A stretch of 46,875 bases of DNA from Bacteroidota bacterium (GCA_023251835.1 JAHEXZ010000040.1:1-46875); one strand, 5' to 3'. Counted from the first letter of the stretch, positions 36,687 through 46,580 are shown. The notes: a model not told the origin generated them from the letters alone. Numbers and translations are program-made.

Positions 36687-37343
36687 TTAATCAATAACCA
36701 TTTCCGGTATTTCACCTTCGATAACTAAACGGCCTGCTGTGGAATTTTTAATATAGTCCACGCTTATACCCGGAGCTCTTTCCAATAAGCGAAAACCTTG
36801 GAGGGTAACATCTAATACTGCCAATTCAGTTACAATTTTTTTCACACAATTAATACCTGTTAAAGGCAACGTACATCTTGGTAACAGCTTTGATTCGCCT
36901 GCTTTGTTTACATGCTGCATAGCAACAATAATATTTTTTGCCGATGCCACCAAATCCATTGCCCCTCCCATCCCCTTTACCATTTTACCGGGAATTTTCC
37001 AGTTGGCAATATCTCCATTATCTGCCACTTCCATAGCCCCAAGAATTGTTAAATCTACTTTACGGGCACGAATCATCCCGAAACTCATTGCAGAATCAAA
37101 AAATGCAGAACCGGAAACAGTAGTAATGGTTTGTTTCCCGGCATTGATCAGGTCAGAATCTTCTTCTCCCTCATAGGGGAAAGGCCCCATGCCTAAAAGC
37201 CCGTTTTCTGATTGTAATACTACATCCATTCCCTTAGGTATATAGTTGGCAACCAATGTTGGAATACCTATTCCTAAGTTTACATAATAACCGTTTTTTA
37301 TTTCTTTTGCAATACGTTTTGCAATACCTGTTTTATCAAGCAT
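36687..37343 (-). CDS. scoB: 3-oxoacid CoA-transferase subunit B
   Basis: 218 aa. Beta half of succinyl-CoA:3-oxoacid CoA-transferase, which activates acetoacetate. The family sequence GYYVNLGIGIPTLVANYIP is followed by SENGLLGMGPFP, in which Glu46 is the catalytic residue that forms the enzyme-CoA thioester. The downstream SGSAFFDSAMSFGMIR and GGAMDLVASAKNII segments are standard. It starts 11 bases after scoA and is transcribed with it. Confidence 0.95.
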   Translation of the reverse strand: MLDKTGIAKRIAKEIKNGYYVNLGIGIPTLVANYIPKGMDVVLQSENGLLGMGPFPYEGEEDSDLINAGKQTITTVSGSAFFDSAMSFGMIRARKVDLTILGAMEVADNGDIANWKIPGKMVKGMGGAMDLVASAKNIIVAMQHVNKAGESKLLPRCTLPLTGINCVKKIVTELAVLDVTLQGFRLLERAPGISVDYIKNSTAGRLVIEGEIPEMVID

Positions 37344-37354
37344 AGTTATTTTAT

Positions 37355-38062
37355 TTATCTTTTCCTTACAGTACGTTGTTCAATACGTTTCTCATAATTT
37401 ACTCCCTGGAATATACGATGTACATATATGCCCGGAGTATGGATATAGTCTGGATTCAATTCACCGGCAGGAACCAACTCCTCCACTTCTGCAATAGTTA
37501 TTCTGCCAGCCATTGCCATCAGGGGATTAAAGTTGCGGGCTGTTTCCCTAAAAATTAAATTGCCATGTGTATCACCTTTCCATGCTTTAACAAGTGCAAA
37601 ATGGGCATCAAAAGCGTATTCCATCAAAAACTCTTTTTCAACACCATCTACAATAAATTTTCGCGTTTCTTTGCCAATAGCTACCTCTGTTCCTACACCG
37701 GCAGGAGTATAAACAGCAGGCATACCATAGCCTACTGCCATACAACGTGTTGCCAAAGTGCCCTGAGGTATAAGATCTACTTCTAATTCACCGCTTAATA
37801 GCTGACGTTCAAATTCAGCATTTTCACCCACATAAGAAGATATCATTTTTTTCACCTGGCGCGTTTTCAAGAGCAAACCAATACCAAAGTCATCTACACC
37901 AGCATTGTTTGCAATACACGTCAATCCTTTTACTCCTTTTCTTACCAATGCAGCAATACAATTTTCAGGGATACCACACAAACCAAAACCACCAAGCATT
38001 AAGGTCATATTATCCTGAATATCTTTAATTGCTTCATCAGCATTTACTACCGTTTTATTCAT
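37355..38062 (-). CDS. scoA: 3-oxoacid CoA-transferase subunit A
   Basis: 235 aa. Alpha half of the same heterodimeric CoA-transferase. The glycine-rich [10 protein letters not shown] (24-33) is the CoA-transferase family I signature. [26 protein letters not shown] and [13 protein letters not shown] are also typical. First gene of the scoAB pair. Its upstream gap (38063-38187) contains ACGAATT repeats and separates it from PBP1A on the same strand. Confidence 0.95.
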   Translation of the reverse strand: MNKTVVNADEAIKDIQDNMTLMLGGFGLCGIPENCIAALVRKGVKGLTCIANNAGVDDFGIGLLLKTRQVKKMISSYVGENAEFERQLLSGELEVDLIPQGTLATRCMAVGYGMPAVYTPAGVGTEVAIGKETRKFIVDGVEKEFLMEYAFDAHFALVKAWKGDTHGNLIFRETARNFNPLMAMAGRITIAEVEELVPAGELNPDYIHTPGIYVHRIFQGVNYEKRIEQRTVRKR

Positions 38063-38068
38063 ACCACT

Positions 38069-38114
38069 ACGAATTACTTGTTACGAATACGAATTATTGC
38101 GAATTTACGAATTC
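38069..38114. repeat. ACGAATT repeat cluster upstream of scoA
   Basis: Four copies of ACGAAT(T) or GCGAATT in 46 bases, immediately upstream of the scoA start. They could form overlapping imperfect hairpins or be operator-like sites; no role is shown. Confidence 0.5.
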
Positions 38115-38187
38115 TATAATTTTAACTGTTCAATTGTTTAATTACCAATTGCTGAGTGCCAAATACAACCTATCCAATTAATTAAAC

Positions 38188-40458
38188 TTAAAAAGCATCC
38201 TCATCAGAACCAAAATCTTCTTTACCACTTTCCAGTTCTTTATTATATCTGCTGCAATCCATCTCCACATCAATTTTTTTAACCGGCTTTTCAAAATCTT
38301 CCTGACTTATTTTAATGGTTCTGTCAGCATATATTTTTTGCATGTATTTGGCCCATATAGGTAATGCCATGCTTGCTCCCTGACCCATTTCAGTACGGTC
38401 GAAGTGTACAGCCCTGTCTTCAGCGCCTGTCCAGCATCCGGAAACCAGGTCGGGCGTAATTCCCATAAACCAGCCATCGGAATTATTTTGGGTTGTTCCT
38501 GTTTTACCGGCTATTGGCATATTTAGTTTATAACGGTAACGCAAACGAACACCAGTACCTATTTGTACCACACCTTTCATCAATTGTAACATCACATATG
38601 CTTTCTCTTCACTGAGCACCTCTTCTGAACGAGGAGCAAAGTCGGCCAGTACATTTCCATTTTTGTCTTCTATACGGGTTACAAATGTTGGTTGTATCCA
38701 GGTACCTTTATTTGCAAAGGTGGCATTAGCTCCAACCATTTCGAATACAGAAATTTCAGGGGTACCCAAACATATAGCAGGAACAGGGTCAATAGGGCTT
38801 ACAATTCCCATTCTGCGGGCCATGTTAACCACGGCTTCAGGCCCAAATTGTTTAATCAGGTATGCCGAAATATAGTTAACCGAGTTGGCTAATGCCTGCT
38901 GTAAGGTAAGCATACGCCCATTGAGCTTATCGTCTGAATTGTCGGGACAATAAGGAGGTTGTCCTTCAGGCATATCAATACATGTTTTAACATTTGGAAT
39001 ACGGTAGCAGGGTGAATAGCCTTCCTGTATGGCAAGTGCATAAATAAATGGTTTGAATGTAGAGCCAACCTGGCGGGTATGACCAAGCTGAACGTGGTCA
39101 TATTGGAAAAACTTGTGATTAATACCCCCTACCCAGGCTTTGATATAACCTGTTTGTGGTTCAAGAGACATAAAGCCGGATTGCAAAAAACCTTTATAAT
39201 ACCTAATTGAATCCCACGGTGTCATAGTCGTATCTTTTTCCCCCTTCCAGGTAAAGATGGTCATAGGGACAGGGGTTTTAAAATTTTTCTCTATTTCAGT
39301 TTCATTTAACCCTGATTTCTTAAGTATCCGGTAACGGTCAGAACGTTTCATCCCTTGGTGCATAATACCATCTATTTCTTCCTTAGTAACATTCCATGCA
39401 AAAGGGGCATTCCGCTTATGTTTACATTCATTCACAAAAGCAGCCTGCAGTTCACGCAAATGTTCTGTAACAGCTTCTTCAGCATAACGTTGCATACGTG
39501 AATCAATGGTTGTAAATATTTTTAAGCCATCACGATATATATCGTATTTCTTTCCATCCGGTTTTGGGTTTTCTTCACACCATTTTTTCAGGAATACATC
39601 TCTTAGGTATTCTCTGAAATAAGGAGCCAAACCTTCATTGTGATTTTCTGGATGAAAATCAAGTTTTAAAGGTAACTTTTGAAGCGAATCAGCTTGCTCA
39701 TCTGTCAGGTATCCATATTTATTCATTTGCTGAATCACCGTGTTACGTCTTCCTTTAGAACGTTCAGCAAAACGGTTGGGATTAAACATAGATGGATTTT
39801 TAGCCATTCCAACAAGCATTGCAGCCTGCTCTGCACGCAATGAATCAGGAGTGGTACCAAAATATATTTGTGATGCTGATTTAATTCCAACAGCACTGTT
39901 TACAAAATCGAATTTATTCAGATACAGGGCTATAATCTCTTCTTTGGTATACTCACGCTCTAATTTTACAGCAATAATCCACTCTTTTATTTTTCTGAGA
40001 ATTAACCCGAAACCATGCAAATCTTCACGAGGGAAAAGCATTTTAGCCAACTGTTGTGTGATTGTACTCCCTCCTCCGCTGCTGCCACTACCAAGTAATG
40101 CACCGTAAACAGCACGGCAAAGAGCGCGAACATCAACACCGGAATGACTATAGAAACGGGCATCTTCTGTGGATATAAGTGCATTAATAACATTGGGCGA
40201 TATCTCCTTGAATTTTACATTGGTTCTGTTTTCTGCAAAATATTTTCCAAGCACTTTCATGTCGCTTGAATATATTTCAGTAGCCAGATTTGTTTTAGGG
40301 TTTTGCAGTGTCTGAGTGTCCGGCAGATCGGCAAAAAAACGAACACTCAAAACAACGGCTATTAAAGAGAAAACCGGTAACGTAAAAAGAATCCAGAACC
40401 GTATTACGTATTTTCTAAAATTTATTTTTTTAGGTTTTGTTTTTTCAGCAGCCCCCAT
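38188..40458 (-). CDS. Penicillin-binding protein 1A (transglycosylase/transpeptidase)
   Basis: 756 aa, bifunctional class A PBP that polymerises and cross-links peptidoglycan at the outer face of the inner membrane. A short cytoplasmic tail and one membrane segment (about 20-40) are followed by the GT51 transglycosylase domain, with STEDARFYSHSGVD (catalytic Glu98) and GGSTITQQLAKMLF (129-142). The transpeptidase has its serine in STFK (466-469), SVN at 526-528 and KTGT at 652-655, all intact. The acidic end (DFGSDEDAF) is unusual but harmless. It is the last gene of holB-ricT-gldH-PBP1A, starting 15 bases after gldH. Confidence 0.95.
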   Translation of the reverse strand: MGAAEKTKPKKINFRKYVIRFWILFTLPVFSLIAVVLSVRFFADLPDTQTLQNPKTNLATEIYSSDMKVLGKYFAENRTNVKFKEISPNVINALISTEDARFYSHSGVDVRALCRAVYGALLGSGSSGGGSTITQQLAKMLFPREDLHGFGLILRKIKEWIIAVKLEREYTKEEIIALYLNKFDFVNSAVGIKSASQIYFGTTPDSLRAEQAAMLVGMAKNPSMFNPNRFAERSKGRRNTVIQQMNKYGYLTDEQADSLQKLPLKLDFHPENHNEGLAPYFREYLRDVFLKKWCEENPKPDGKKYDIYRDGLKIFTTIDSRMQRYAEEAVTEHLRELQAAFVNECKHKRNAPFAWNVTKEEIDGIMHQGMKRSDRYRILKKSGLNETEIEKNFKTPVPMTIFTWKGEKDTTMTPWDSIRYYKGFLQSGFMSLEPQTGYIKAWVGGINHKFFQYDHVQLGHTRQVGSTFKPFIYALAIQEGYSPCYRIPNVKTCIDMPEGQPPYCPDNSDDKLNGRMLTLQQALANSVNYISAYLIKQFGPEAVVNMARRMGIVSPIDPVPAICLGTPEISVFEMVGANATFANKGTWIQPTFVTRIEDKNGNVLADFAPRSEEVLSEEKAYVMLQLMKGVVQIGTGVRLRYRYKLNMPIAGKTGTTQNNSDGWFMGITPDLVSGCWTGAEDRAVHFDRTEMGQGASMALPIWAKYMQKIYADRTIKISQEDFEKPVKKIDVEMDCSRYNKELESGKEDFGSDEDAF

Positions 40459-40473
40459 TTGTTATAGTACTTT

Positions 40474-40950
40474 TTAATTAGCTTTTTCAATTCTTAGTCC
40501 AACATCCATAATTAATGGCAGATCGTTTATGCGCATACCGTGCCGAAGCTCAAAAGTATATGTTCCCGAAACGGGGAAACGAACATTCCGCTTAAAAGGT
40601 ATTTGATTATCATAGATATCGCCCATACCACTTCCTAACCATTGCCCTTTCTCATCAGCTAATATACATTCTAATGTGTCATCAGACTGCTGCCCATTCG
40701 GGAATTTTGTTCTGATAAACAAATAAAGGTTACTGTACGGATAACCTTCGGAATTTCGTACGTTAACATAAAAATTAGTTGGTGTAGTTGTATCTGTAAT
40801 GTCTACCTGAAGTTTTACAATACTATCCACATTCCACAAATTATCAGGTATTTCTATATTTTCTTCGAATATGCGTTTACTATCGCAAGAGGTAAAGAAT
40901 AATACAATTGATAAAAAAAACAGCGGAATAAAAAAGGGTTTCAGGCGCAT
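40474..40950 (-). CDS. gldH: Gliding motility lipoprotein GldH
   Basis: 158 aa lipoprotein; the signal ends in FFTSC with Cys22 as the lipidated residue. GldH is needed for gliding in Flavobacterium johnsoniae; its biochemical role is not known. The family pattern is visible: a short N-terminal helix after the lipobox, IPDNLWNVDSIVKLQVDI, NFYVNVRNSEGYPYSNLYLF, then GQWLGSGMGDIYDNQIPFKR and a C-terminal MRINDLPLIMDVGLRIEK. It lies 6 bases after ricT, a gene order often seen for gldH in this phylum. Confidence 0.92.
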   Translation of the reverse strand: MRLKPFFIPLFFLSIVLFFTSCDSKRIFEENIEIPDNLWNVDSIVKLQVDITDTTTPTNFYVNVRNSEGYPYSNLYLFIRTKFPNGQQSDDTLECILADEKGQWLGSGMGDIYDNQIPFKRNVRFPVSGTYTFELRHGMRINDLPLIMDVGLRIEKAN

Positions 40951-40956
40951 AGAAAT

Positions 40957-42252
40957 CTATTGTTTATTATTCTGGTTTATATGCTGTTTGTTATTGTTAT
41001 TTTGCTTCGGTTTATTATTGTTATTTCTGTTATTTACGGGGTCATTCGGTTTATTTTCACGCTTGTTTTCGTTGACTACATTCTGATTTACATTCTGTTT
41101 ATTAGGATTACCTTCTTTATTACGTTTCTTGTTTTTATGTTTTGATTTCTTTGCTTTATCAAATCGTGTAAGACTGTCCTGCCCAACAACATTTTCATAA
41201 TCTAATTTTTTCTCTACTATTTTAATCTCCGGTTTCACTTCTAGTCCCTGGGGTTTTATACCATTCTTGTTCATTTCCATAACTTCTTTTACACGTTCAA
41301 CAGAGAGTGCAATAAAGTTGTCCGGTTCTTCAGCATAAGAAAAGAACATAGTACGTTTAAATATATCTGTTTTCTGATGGAAGGCTTTCCCTTTTTCTGT
41401 TTCGAGTTTCACATTATTTATTTCCGGAAAATCTTTTAGTGCATCTATGTAGCTATCTAACTCATAATTTAAACAACATTTCAGTTTACCACATTGCCCT
41501 GCCAGTTTCATAGGATTTAGCGAAAGTTGTTGATATCTTGCTGCGCTTGTTGATACTGAACGAAAATCCGTTAACCATGTAGCACAACACAGTTCGCGGC
41601 CGCAAGAGCCAATACCTCCTAAACGACCAGCCTCCTGGCGGGCTCCTATCTGACGCATTTCAATACGCACTTTAAACTCATCGGCCATTACTTTTATAAG
41701 CTCTCGGAAATCAACTCTTTCATCAGCCGTATAATAAAATATTGCTTTGGTTTTATCACCCTGGTATTCTACATCACTAATCTTCATTTGCAGGTTCAGT
41801 TGAATAGCAATTGTTCTGGCCCGATACATAGTAGACTGTTCCATATTTTGAGCTTCCTGCCATTTTTCAATGTCGTTTGGTTTTGCTTTACGATACACTT
41901 TTTTTATATCCTCAGCGTTTGCCGGTATCCCTTTTTTTCTCATCTGCAAACGCACCAATTCCCCGGTAATAGATACAACACCAACATCATGACCTGGCGA
42001 AGCTTCTACTGCCACCGCATCTCCTACATGAAGCTGTATACTATGTACATTTCTATAAAAATCTTTACGGCTGTTTTTAAAACGAATCTCTATAATATCA
42101 AAAGGCGGTTGCCCACCGGGCAATTCCATATTTGCAAGCCAGTCAAACACTTTCAATTTTTTACAACCACTCTCCCCTGCCCCACAGGAGCCATTATTAT
42201 TACACCCTCCCGGTAAACCAACACTTGCGGTTGAACAACCTGTACATCCCAT
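40957..42252 (-). CDS. ricT: PSP1-domain protein RicT (YaaT family)
   Basis: 431 aa. RicT/YaaT proteins carry a PSP1 domain and, in Bacillus, form an iron-sulphur complex affecting RNA processing and development; the role in Bacteroidota is not established. The N-terminus is Cys-rich (Cys 3, 6, 17, 23, 30). The PSP1 core spans about residues 50-270, with GGIGSCGRELCCATWL (Cys217, 222, 223) and CGKLKCCLNYEL (Cys254, 259, 260), matching the family's metal-binding cysteines. The last 60 residues are a low-complexity Asn/Lys/Gln tail, longer and more extreme than usual. Between holB and gldH. Confidence 0.92.
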   Translation of the reverse strand: MGCTGCSTASVGLPGGCNNNGSCGAGESGCKKLKVFDWLANMELPGGQPPFDIIEIRFKNSRKDFYRNVHSIQLHVGDAVAVEASPGHDVGVVSITGELVRLQMRKKGIPANAEDIKKVYRKAKPNDIEKWQEAQNMEQSTMYRARTIAIQLNLQMKISDVEYQGDKTKAIFYYTADERVDFRELIKVMADEFKVRIEMRQIGARQEAGRLGGIGSCGRELCCATWLTDFRSVSTSAARYQQLSLNPMKLAGQCGKLKCCLNYELDSYIDALKDFPEINNVKLETEKGKAFHQKTDIFKRTMFFSYAEEPDNFIALSVERVKEVMEMNKNGIKPQGLEVKPEIKIVEKKLDYENVVGQDSLTRFDKAKKSKHKNKKRNKEGNPNKQNVNQNVVNENKRENKPNDPVNNRNNNNKPKQNNNNKQHINQNNKQ

Positions 42253-42277
42253 ATCTTCTAATTTTAGAATTGTTGAA

Positions 42278-42326
42278 TTTTAGAATCCTGACCTGTCGTC
42301 AGGACAGGTTGTTGAATATTCTAAAA
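42278..42326. repeat. Inverted repeat between holB and ricT
   Basis: Outer arms TTTTAGAAT (42278-42286) and ATTCTAAAA (42318-42326), inner arms ACCTGTC (42291-42297) and GACAGGT (42303-42309). The whole could fold as one interrupted stem. A second AATTTTAGAAT copy lies at about 42260-42270. It sits in the 88-base gap of the operon. Confidence 0.65.
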
Positions 42327-42340
42327 CCCGGATTTTTTAT

Positions 42341-43471
42341 TTAAACTGGTTTTGGTAAATTTAATAATTCGTTAAACTTAAATGCCAAATCCATGAATAA
42401 TATTTTAGGGTTTGCATTACGTTCCATGTGATAATGCGCTTTGTTCAGCTCTTCGGTAAACCGTTCTATATTATTAGCATGAATAAATGGTGAAAACTTT
42501 TTTACAAACGCCTGCTCTTCTTCTCCTAATTTCATAATACTGGAATCTGCATAATTCAGCACAAGGCTTTCCCTCATTACATGTAATGCATAATTGAGAA
42601 AGTTTTTCTGGCGCTCCCTGCCTGCTTCTGATATTTCATCAATCCATCCCATGATTGCTTTAGGATCAAATTTCAGGCTGGCACGCATTAATTTTTGAAA
42701 GTTGAGCAGGTTCTGGCCTGCGGATTCATTTTCATTGATTAGTAATAATGCCTCTGCATAATCGCCATCCGTCAAATGAGCTGTTGCTTTTGCCGCTTCA
42801 TATGATATGCTATGACGTTCCACCAATACCTTTATTAAATCACTGTCGTTTATTTTAGTAATTTTTATCCGTTGTGTACGTGAAACGATGGTACGCAGCA
42901 ACAGCTCCTCATTTTCGCACACCAGCAAAAACAAAGTTTTTTCAGGTGGTTCTTCTATTATTTTCAGGAGTTTGTTTGCTGCCTGAGGATTCATCTTTTC
43001 TGCCTGCCAGATAATCATTATTTTATAATCGGCTTCATACGTTGTAAGACTTAGCTTACGAAGTATTTCTCCACTTTCTTCCACTCCTATTACAGCTTGC
43101 TTATTCTCCGCTTCCATCATTTCAAACCAGTTGAAAAGCGTAATATATGGATTATCTAAAAACGTTTCCCTCCATATTGCTGCAACATCTGTACTTACCC
43201 GAACATTTTTTGAAAGCGCCACAGGATAAACAAAATGCAGGTCGGGATGAATCAGCTTATTATATTTTATACATGACGGACATTCTCCACAGGAATCATC
43301 TTCCTGCTTATTGCTACATGAAATGTACTGGGCATAAGCAACGGCCAATGCAAGGCTGCCGCTTCCCTGTGGACCAAGAAATAGCTGAGCATGACTGATA
43401 CGTCCCTCCTTCACGGAACGGATTAATCTCTCCTTTACCACTTGTTGTCCTATTATTTCTCTAAATAGCAT
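42341..43471 (-). CDS. holB: DNA polymerase III subunit delta prime
   Basis: 376 aa. Part of the clamp loader that opens the sliding clamp during replication. The AAA+ fold starts with FREIIGQQVVKERLIRSV. The P-loop position reads GPQGSGSLALA, without the usual lysine, as expected for a non-hydrolysing delta prime. Four cysteines (52, 61, 64, 67) form the clamp loader zinc module. KIMIIWQAEKMNPQAANKLLKIIEEPP and SRTQRIKI are the conserved delta-prime/tau segments. First gene of the holB-ricT-gldH-PBP1A operon. Confidence 0.94.
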   Translation of the reverse strand: MLFREIIGQQVVKERLIRSVKEGRISHAQLFLGPQGSGSLALAVAYAQYISCSNKQEDDSCGECPSCIKYNKLIHPDLHFVYPVALSKNVRVSTDVAAIWRETFLDNPYITLFNWFEMMEAENKQAVIGVEESGEILRKLSLTTYEADYKIMIIWQAEKMNPQAANKLLKIIEEPPEKTLFLLVCENEELLLRTIVSRTQRIKITKINDSDLIKVLVERHSISYEAAKATAHLTDGDYAEALLLINENESAGQNLLNFQKLMRASLKFDPKAIMGWIDEISEAGRERQKNFLNYALHVMRESLVLNYADSSIMKLGEEEQAFVKKFSPFIHANNIERFTEELNKAHYHMERNANPKILFMDLAFKFNELLNLPKPV

Positions 43472-43597
43472 ATTATATTTAGAATCTTATACAAAAATTT
43501 CCCTGCATAGAACAAATTTTTGGCAAAAATCCTCTCAAATATAACAAAAGGTTAGGGATAAAGAATAAAAAACAAATCCAAAAAGATTCAGTATAAA

Positions 43598-44650
43598 CTA
43601 ACTTATCGTCCAGGTAGTTTTACCCTTCAGAAGAGTGTCCAAATCGCCCTTGCCTTTATTTGTTATTGCATCTTCAACCTGGGCATTTAAAGCATCTTCA
43701 TAGCAAGGTCTGTTTTCTGTATAAAAAACTCCAAATGGTCGTGGAAATGGGTTTTCCAAATTATGATTATCAAAAAAACGTACCAGTATAGCCGCCTTCC
43801 CCCGATCTGATTCATCGTGTATCCATAAATCATTTACGGAAGTATTTACTAAATCTACCACTTCAGGTTTATATCCATCCAATTTGATTCCTTTATCACC
43901 ATTCTCACCAAAAACAAGCGGTTTACCCTGTTCAACAAAAATACCATAAAAATTTTTAGTTCCTTTTTCAGTAAATACTTCAAAAGCACCATCATTAAAT
44001 ACATTGCAATTTTGGTATATCTCCACCATAGAAGTTCCTTTGTGCTGATGTGCCCGTTTTAATGTTTCACGCAAATGAACAGGATCACGATCCATAGAAC
44101 GGGCAATAAAAGTAGCATCTGCACCAAGGCATAAGGCTAAAGGATTAAATGGATGCGCTATGGATCCCATTGGGGTTGATTTTGCGACTTTTCCAAGCGG
44201 AGAGGTTGGTGAATATTGCCCCTTCGTTAATCCATAAATCTCATTATTAAACAATAAAATATTTACATCAAAATTTCTACGCAGTAAGTGTATCAGGTGA
44301 TTTCCACCTATTGACAATGCATCTCCATCTCCGGTAACAATCCATACACTTAGTTCGGGTCGCGTTGCTTTAAGACCGCTTGCAATAGCTGTAGCACGGC
44401 CATGTATACTATGCATACCAAACGTTTCCATATAATATGGGAAACGGGAAGAACAACCAATACCGGATATAAATACAATTTCTTCACGTTTTAAACCTAA
44501 TTCCGGCATTACAGTTTGTACCTGTTTTAATATAGAGTAATCTCCACAACCAGGGCACCAACGCACTTCCTGGTCAGTTACAAAATCTTTAGCAGTAAGT
44601 CCCTCCCCAGCCCTCCCCTTTGGGGAGGGTGTTATTTTTTCTTGTATCAT
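43598..44650 (-). CDS. korB: 2-oxoacid:ferredoxin oxidoreductase, beta subunit
   Basis: 350 aa. Thiamine-diphosphate-binding subunit of a 2-oxoglutarate-type ferredoxin oxidoreductase. [11 protein letters not shown] (31-41) and [12 protein letters not shown] (62-73) carry iron-sulphur cysteines (32, 35, 66). GDGD (107-110) with NNEIYG (135-140) is the thiamine motif. [16 protein letters not shown] is the standard N-terminal part of the family. It is preceded by residues 7-18 ([12 protein letters not shown]), which come from a palindromic repeat element. The only upstream start is the ATG at 44650, and a later GTG would remove conserved residues, so the insert must be translated. It begins 85 bases after korA. 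Confidence 0.93.
   Translation of the reverse strand: MIQEKITPSPKGRAGEGLTAKDFVTDQEVRWCPGCGDYSILKQVQTVMPELGLKREEIVFISGIGCSSRFPYYMETFGMHSIHGRATAIASGLKATRPELSVWIVTGDGDALSIGGNHLIHLLRRNFDVNILLFNNEIYGLTKGQYSPTSPLGKVAKSTPMGSIAHPFNPLALCLGADATFIARSMDRDPVHLRETLKRAHQHKGTSMVEIYQNCNVFNDGAFEVFTEKGTKNFYGIFVEQGKPLVFGENGDKGIKLDGYKPEVVDLVNTSVNDLWIHDESDRGKAAILVRFFDNHNLENPFPRPFGVFYTENRPCYEDALNAQVEDAITNKGKGDLDTLLKGKTTWTIS
44599..44630 (-). repeat. GC-rich palindromic element inside korB
   Basis: CCCTCCCC (44611-44618) and GGGGAGGG (44622-44629), plus the CCCTCCCCAG tail (44601-44610). Read on the minus strand it is in frame and encodes residues 7-18 of KorB. It uses a different reading frame of the element from the PorP copies. 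Confidence 0.85.
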
Positions 44651-44701
44651 TCTTACCTTTAATTTGTGTTTTAAAACCTGTTTTTATTCCTCCATGTATT
44701 A

Positions 44702-44742
44702 TCTCCCTCCCCAAAGGGGAGAGCTTGGTAGGGGTTTACCCC
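44702..44742 (-). repeat. GC-rich palindromic element at the end of korA
   Basis: Core CTCCCC (44707-44712) and GGGGAG (44716-44721) with a longer TACCAAGC-type tail on the minus strand. The element's edge provides the final Gly codon and TAA stop (44736-44738) of korA. Only about 70 bases separate its edge from the next copy in korB. Confidence 0.8.
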
Positions 44743-46580
44743 ATCTCAATTATTTTTTCCTTTATTTCAGAAGAGGTAAAAGGTATTCCCTGTATTTTAT
44801 TAAGCCCTTTCGCATCAATTAAATATTTATCACGGATTACCTTTATCAATTGTCCATTATTCATTTCAGGAATCAATACTTTTTCAAAACCTTTTAGCAA
44901 TTCACCCAGATTTTTCGGAAAGGGATTAATATATTTTAAATGTGAATGCGAAACATCATGTCCTTCTGCGATAGCCTGTTTTACGGCAGTTTTAATAGAT
45001 CCATAAGTAGAACCCCACCCTAACACCAATAATTTACCCTTTTCCTTTCCTGTATCAATAGCCTGAGGCGGAATATACTCAGCTATCTTATCCACTTTTG
45101 CCTGGCGGATTTTAACCATAAATTCATGGTTTTGCGGGTCATATGAGATATTCCCTGTTTCATTTTCTTTTTCAATACCTCCTACTCTGTGTTCTAATCC
45201 TTTTGTACCAGGTATTGCCCACTCACGAGCTAATTTTTCATTACGTTTGTAAGGTAAAAACCGCTCTCCTTCTTTTAAGTTGTTTTTTGCAAAAACAGCT
45301 TTCAAATCCGCTAACTCGTCTGTTTTCGGGAATTTCCATGGTTCTGCTCCATTAGCAATATAGCCATCGCTTAAAAAGAAAACAGGTGTCATAAACTCTA
45401 ATGCAATGCGACAGGCTTCAAAAGCAGTCTTAAAACAATCAGAAGGTGAATAAGCTGCAATAACAGGCACAGGAGCCTCTCCATTACGTCCATAGAGTGC
45501 CTGTAACAAATCAGCCTGCTCTGTTTTAGTAGGCAAACCAGTGCTTGGACCGCCACGCTGAATATTTAAGATTACCAGGGGTAGCTCCAGCATTAATGCA
45601 AGTCCGATTGCTTCTCCTTTCAATGCAATACCCGGCCCTGAAGAGCCGGTAACACCAAGTGCTCCTCCAAATGAGGCTCCAATAGTGGCAGAAACGGCAG
45701 CTATTTCATCTTCAGCCTGGAATGTTTTTACTCCAAAATTTTTATGTTTTGATAGTTCGTGCAAAATATCAGATGCTGGTGTAATAGGATATGTCCCGTA
45801 GAACAAACTCAAGCCCGTTTTATGAGCGGCAGCAATTAATCCCAAAGCAACAGCCTGATTTCCTGTAATGCTTCGGTACTCTCCTTTTGCAACAGGAGCC
45901 GGCCTTACTTCAAAACGATTCATTGGTGCTTCTACCGTATCACCATAGTTATAACCTGCTTTAAGTACCTTTATATTTGCATCAATTAATTCCGGACGTT
46001 TTTTAAATTTTAATTTCAAAAATTCAATGGTGTTATCCAGAGAACGATTGTACATCCAATAAATATATCCCAAAACAAACATATTCTTGGAACGGTCTAT
46101 CTCTTTTGTTCCCAGACCAAGATGAGCCAGCGTAACACGTGTAATCTTTGTTACGTCAATCTCATATACAGTATATCCTGATAAAGAGCCATCCCGTAAA
46201 GGGTTTACTCCATCCAGATATTTCGCCAGTTTTAAATTTTTGACATCAAAGCCATCTGTATTAGCAATTATTATTCCTCCGGGACTAAGCTGTTTTAGGT
46301 TTGCTTTTAATGCTGCTGCATTCATCACTACCAATACATCACAGGCATCACCGGCAGTATATAGCTCAATGCTTCCAAAGTGGAGCTGAAAGCCCGAAAC
46401 ACCTGCTGTTGTTCCCTGTGGAGCACGTATTTCTGCAGGAAAATTAGGAAAGGTACTTATATCATTTCCATATAATGCAGATGTGGTAGTAAATTGAGAA
46501 CCTGTTAACTGAATACCATCACCCGAATCCCCGGCAAACAGAATCACTACATCTGTTTTTATTTCTGTTGTTGAACTCAT
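44736..46580 (-). CDS. korA: 2-oxoacid:ferredoxin oxidoreductase, fused gamma-alpha subunit
   Basis: 614 aa. Oxidises 2-oxoglutarate or a related 2-oxoacid to its acyl-CoA, passing electrons to ferredoxin with KorB. The gamma domain comes first (about 1-190; [34 protein letters not shown]), then the alpha domain (about 235-614; [39 protein letters not shown]). [20 protein letters not shown] and [20 protein letters not shown] are typical. The gamma-alpha fusion is standard in Bacteroidota. Its terminal MG and stop lie at the edge of a palindromic element, so the native C-terminus may have been altered by that insertion. First gene of the korAB pair. Confidence 0.94.
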   Translation of the reverse strand: MSSTTEIKTDVVILFAGDSGDGIQLTGSQFTTTSALYGNDISTFPNFPAEIRAPQGTTAGVSGFQLHFGSIELYTAGDACDVLVVMNAAALKANLKQLSPGGIIIANTDGFDVKNLKLAKYLDGVNPLRDGSLSGYTVYEIDVTKITRVTLAHLGLGTKEIDRSKNMFVLGYIYWMYNRSLDNTIEFLKLKFKKRPELIDANIKVLKAGYNYGDTVEAPMNRFEVRPAPVAKGEYRSITGNQAVALGLIAAAHKTGLSLFYGTYPITPASDILHELSKHKNFGVKTFQAEDEIAAVSATIGASFGGALGVTGSSGPGIALKGEAIGLALMLELPLVILNIQRGGPSTGLPTKTEQADLLQALYGRNGEAPVPVIAAYSPSDCFKTAFEACRIALEFMTPVFFLSDGYIANGAEPWKFPKTDELADLKAVFAKNNLKEGERFLPYKRNEKLAREWAIPGTKGLEHRVGGIEKENETGNISYDPQNHEFMVKIRQAKVDKIAEYIPPQAIDTGKEKGKLLVLGWGSTYGSIKTAVKQAIAEGHDVSHSHLKYINPFPKNLGELLKGFEKVLIPEMNNGQLIKVIRDKYLIDAKGLNKIQGIPFTSSEIKEKIIEMG

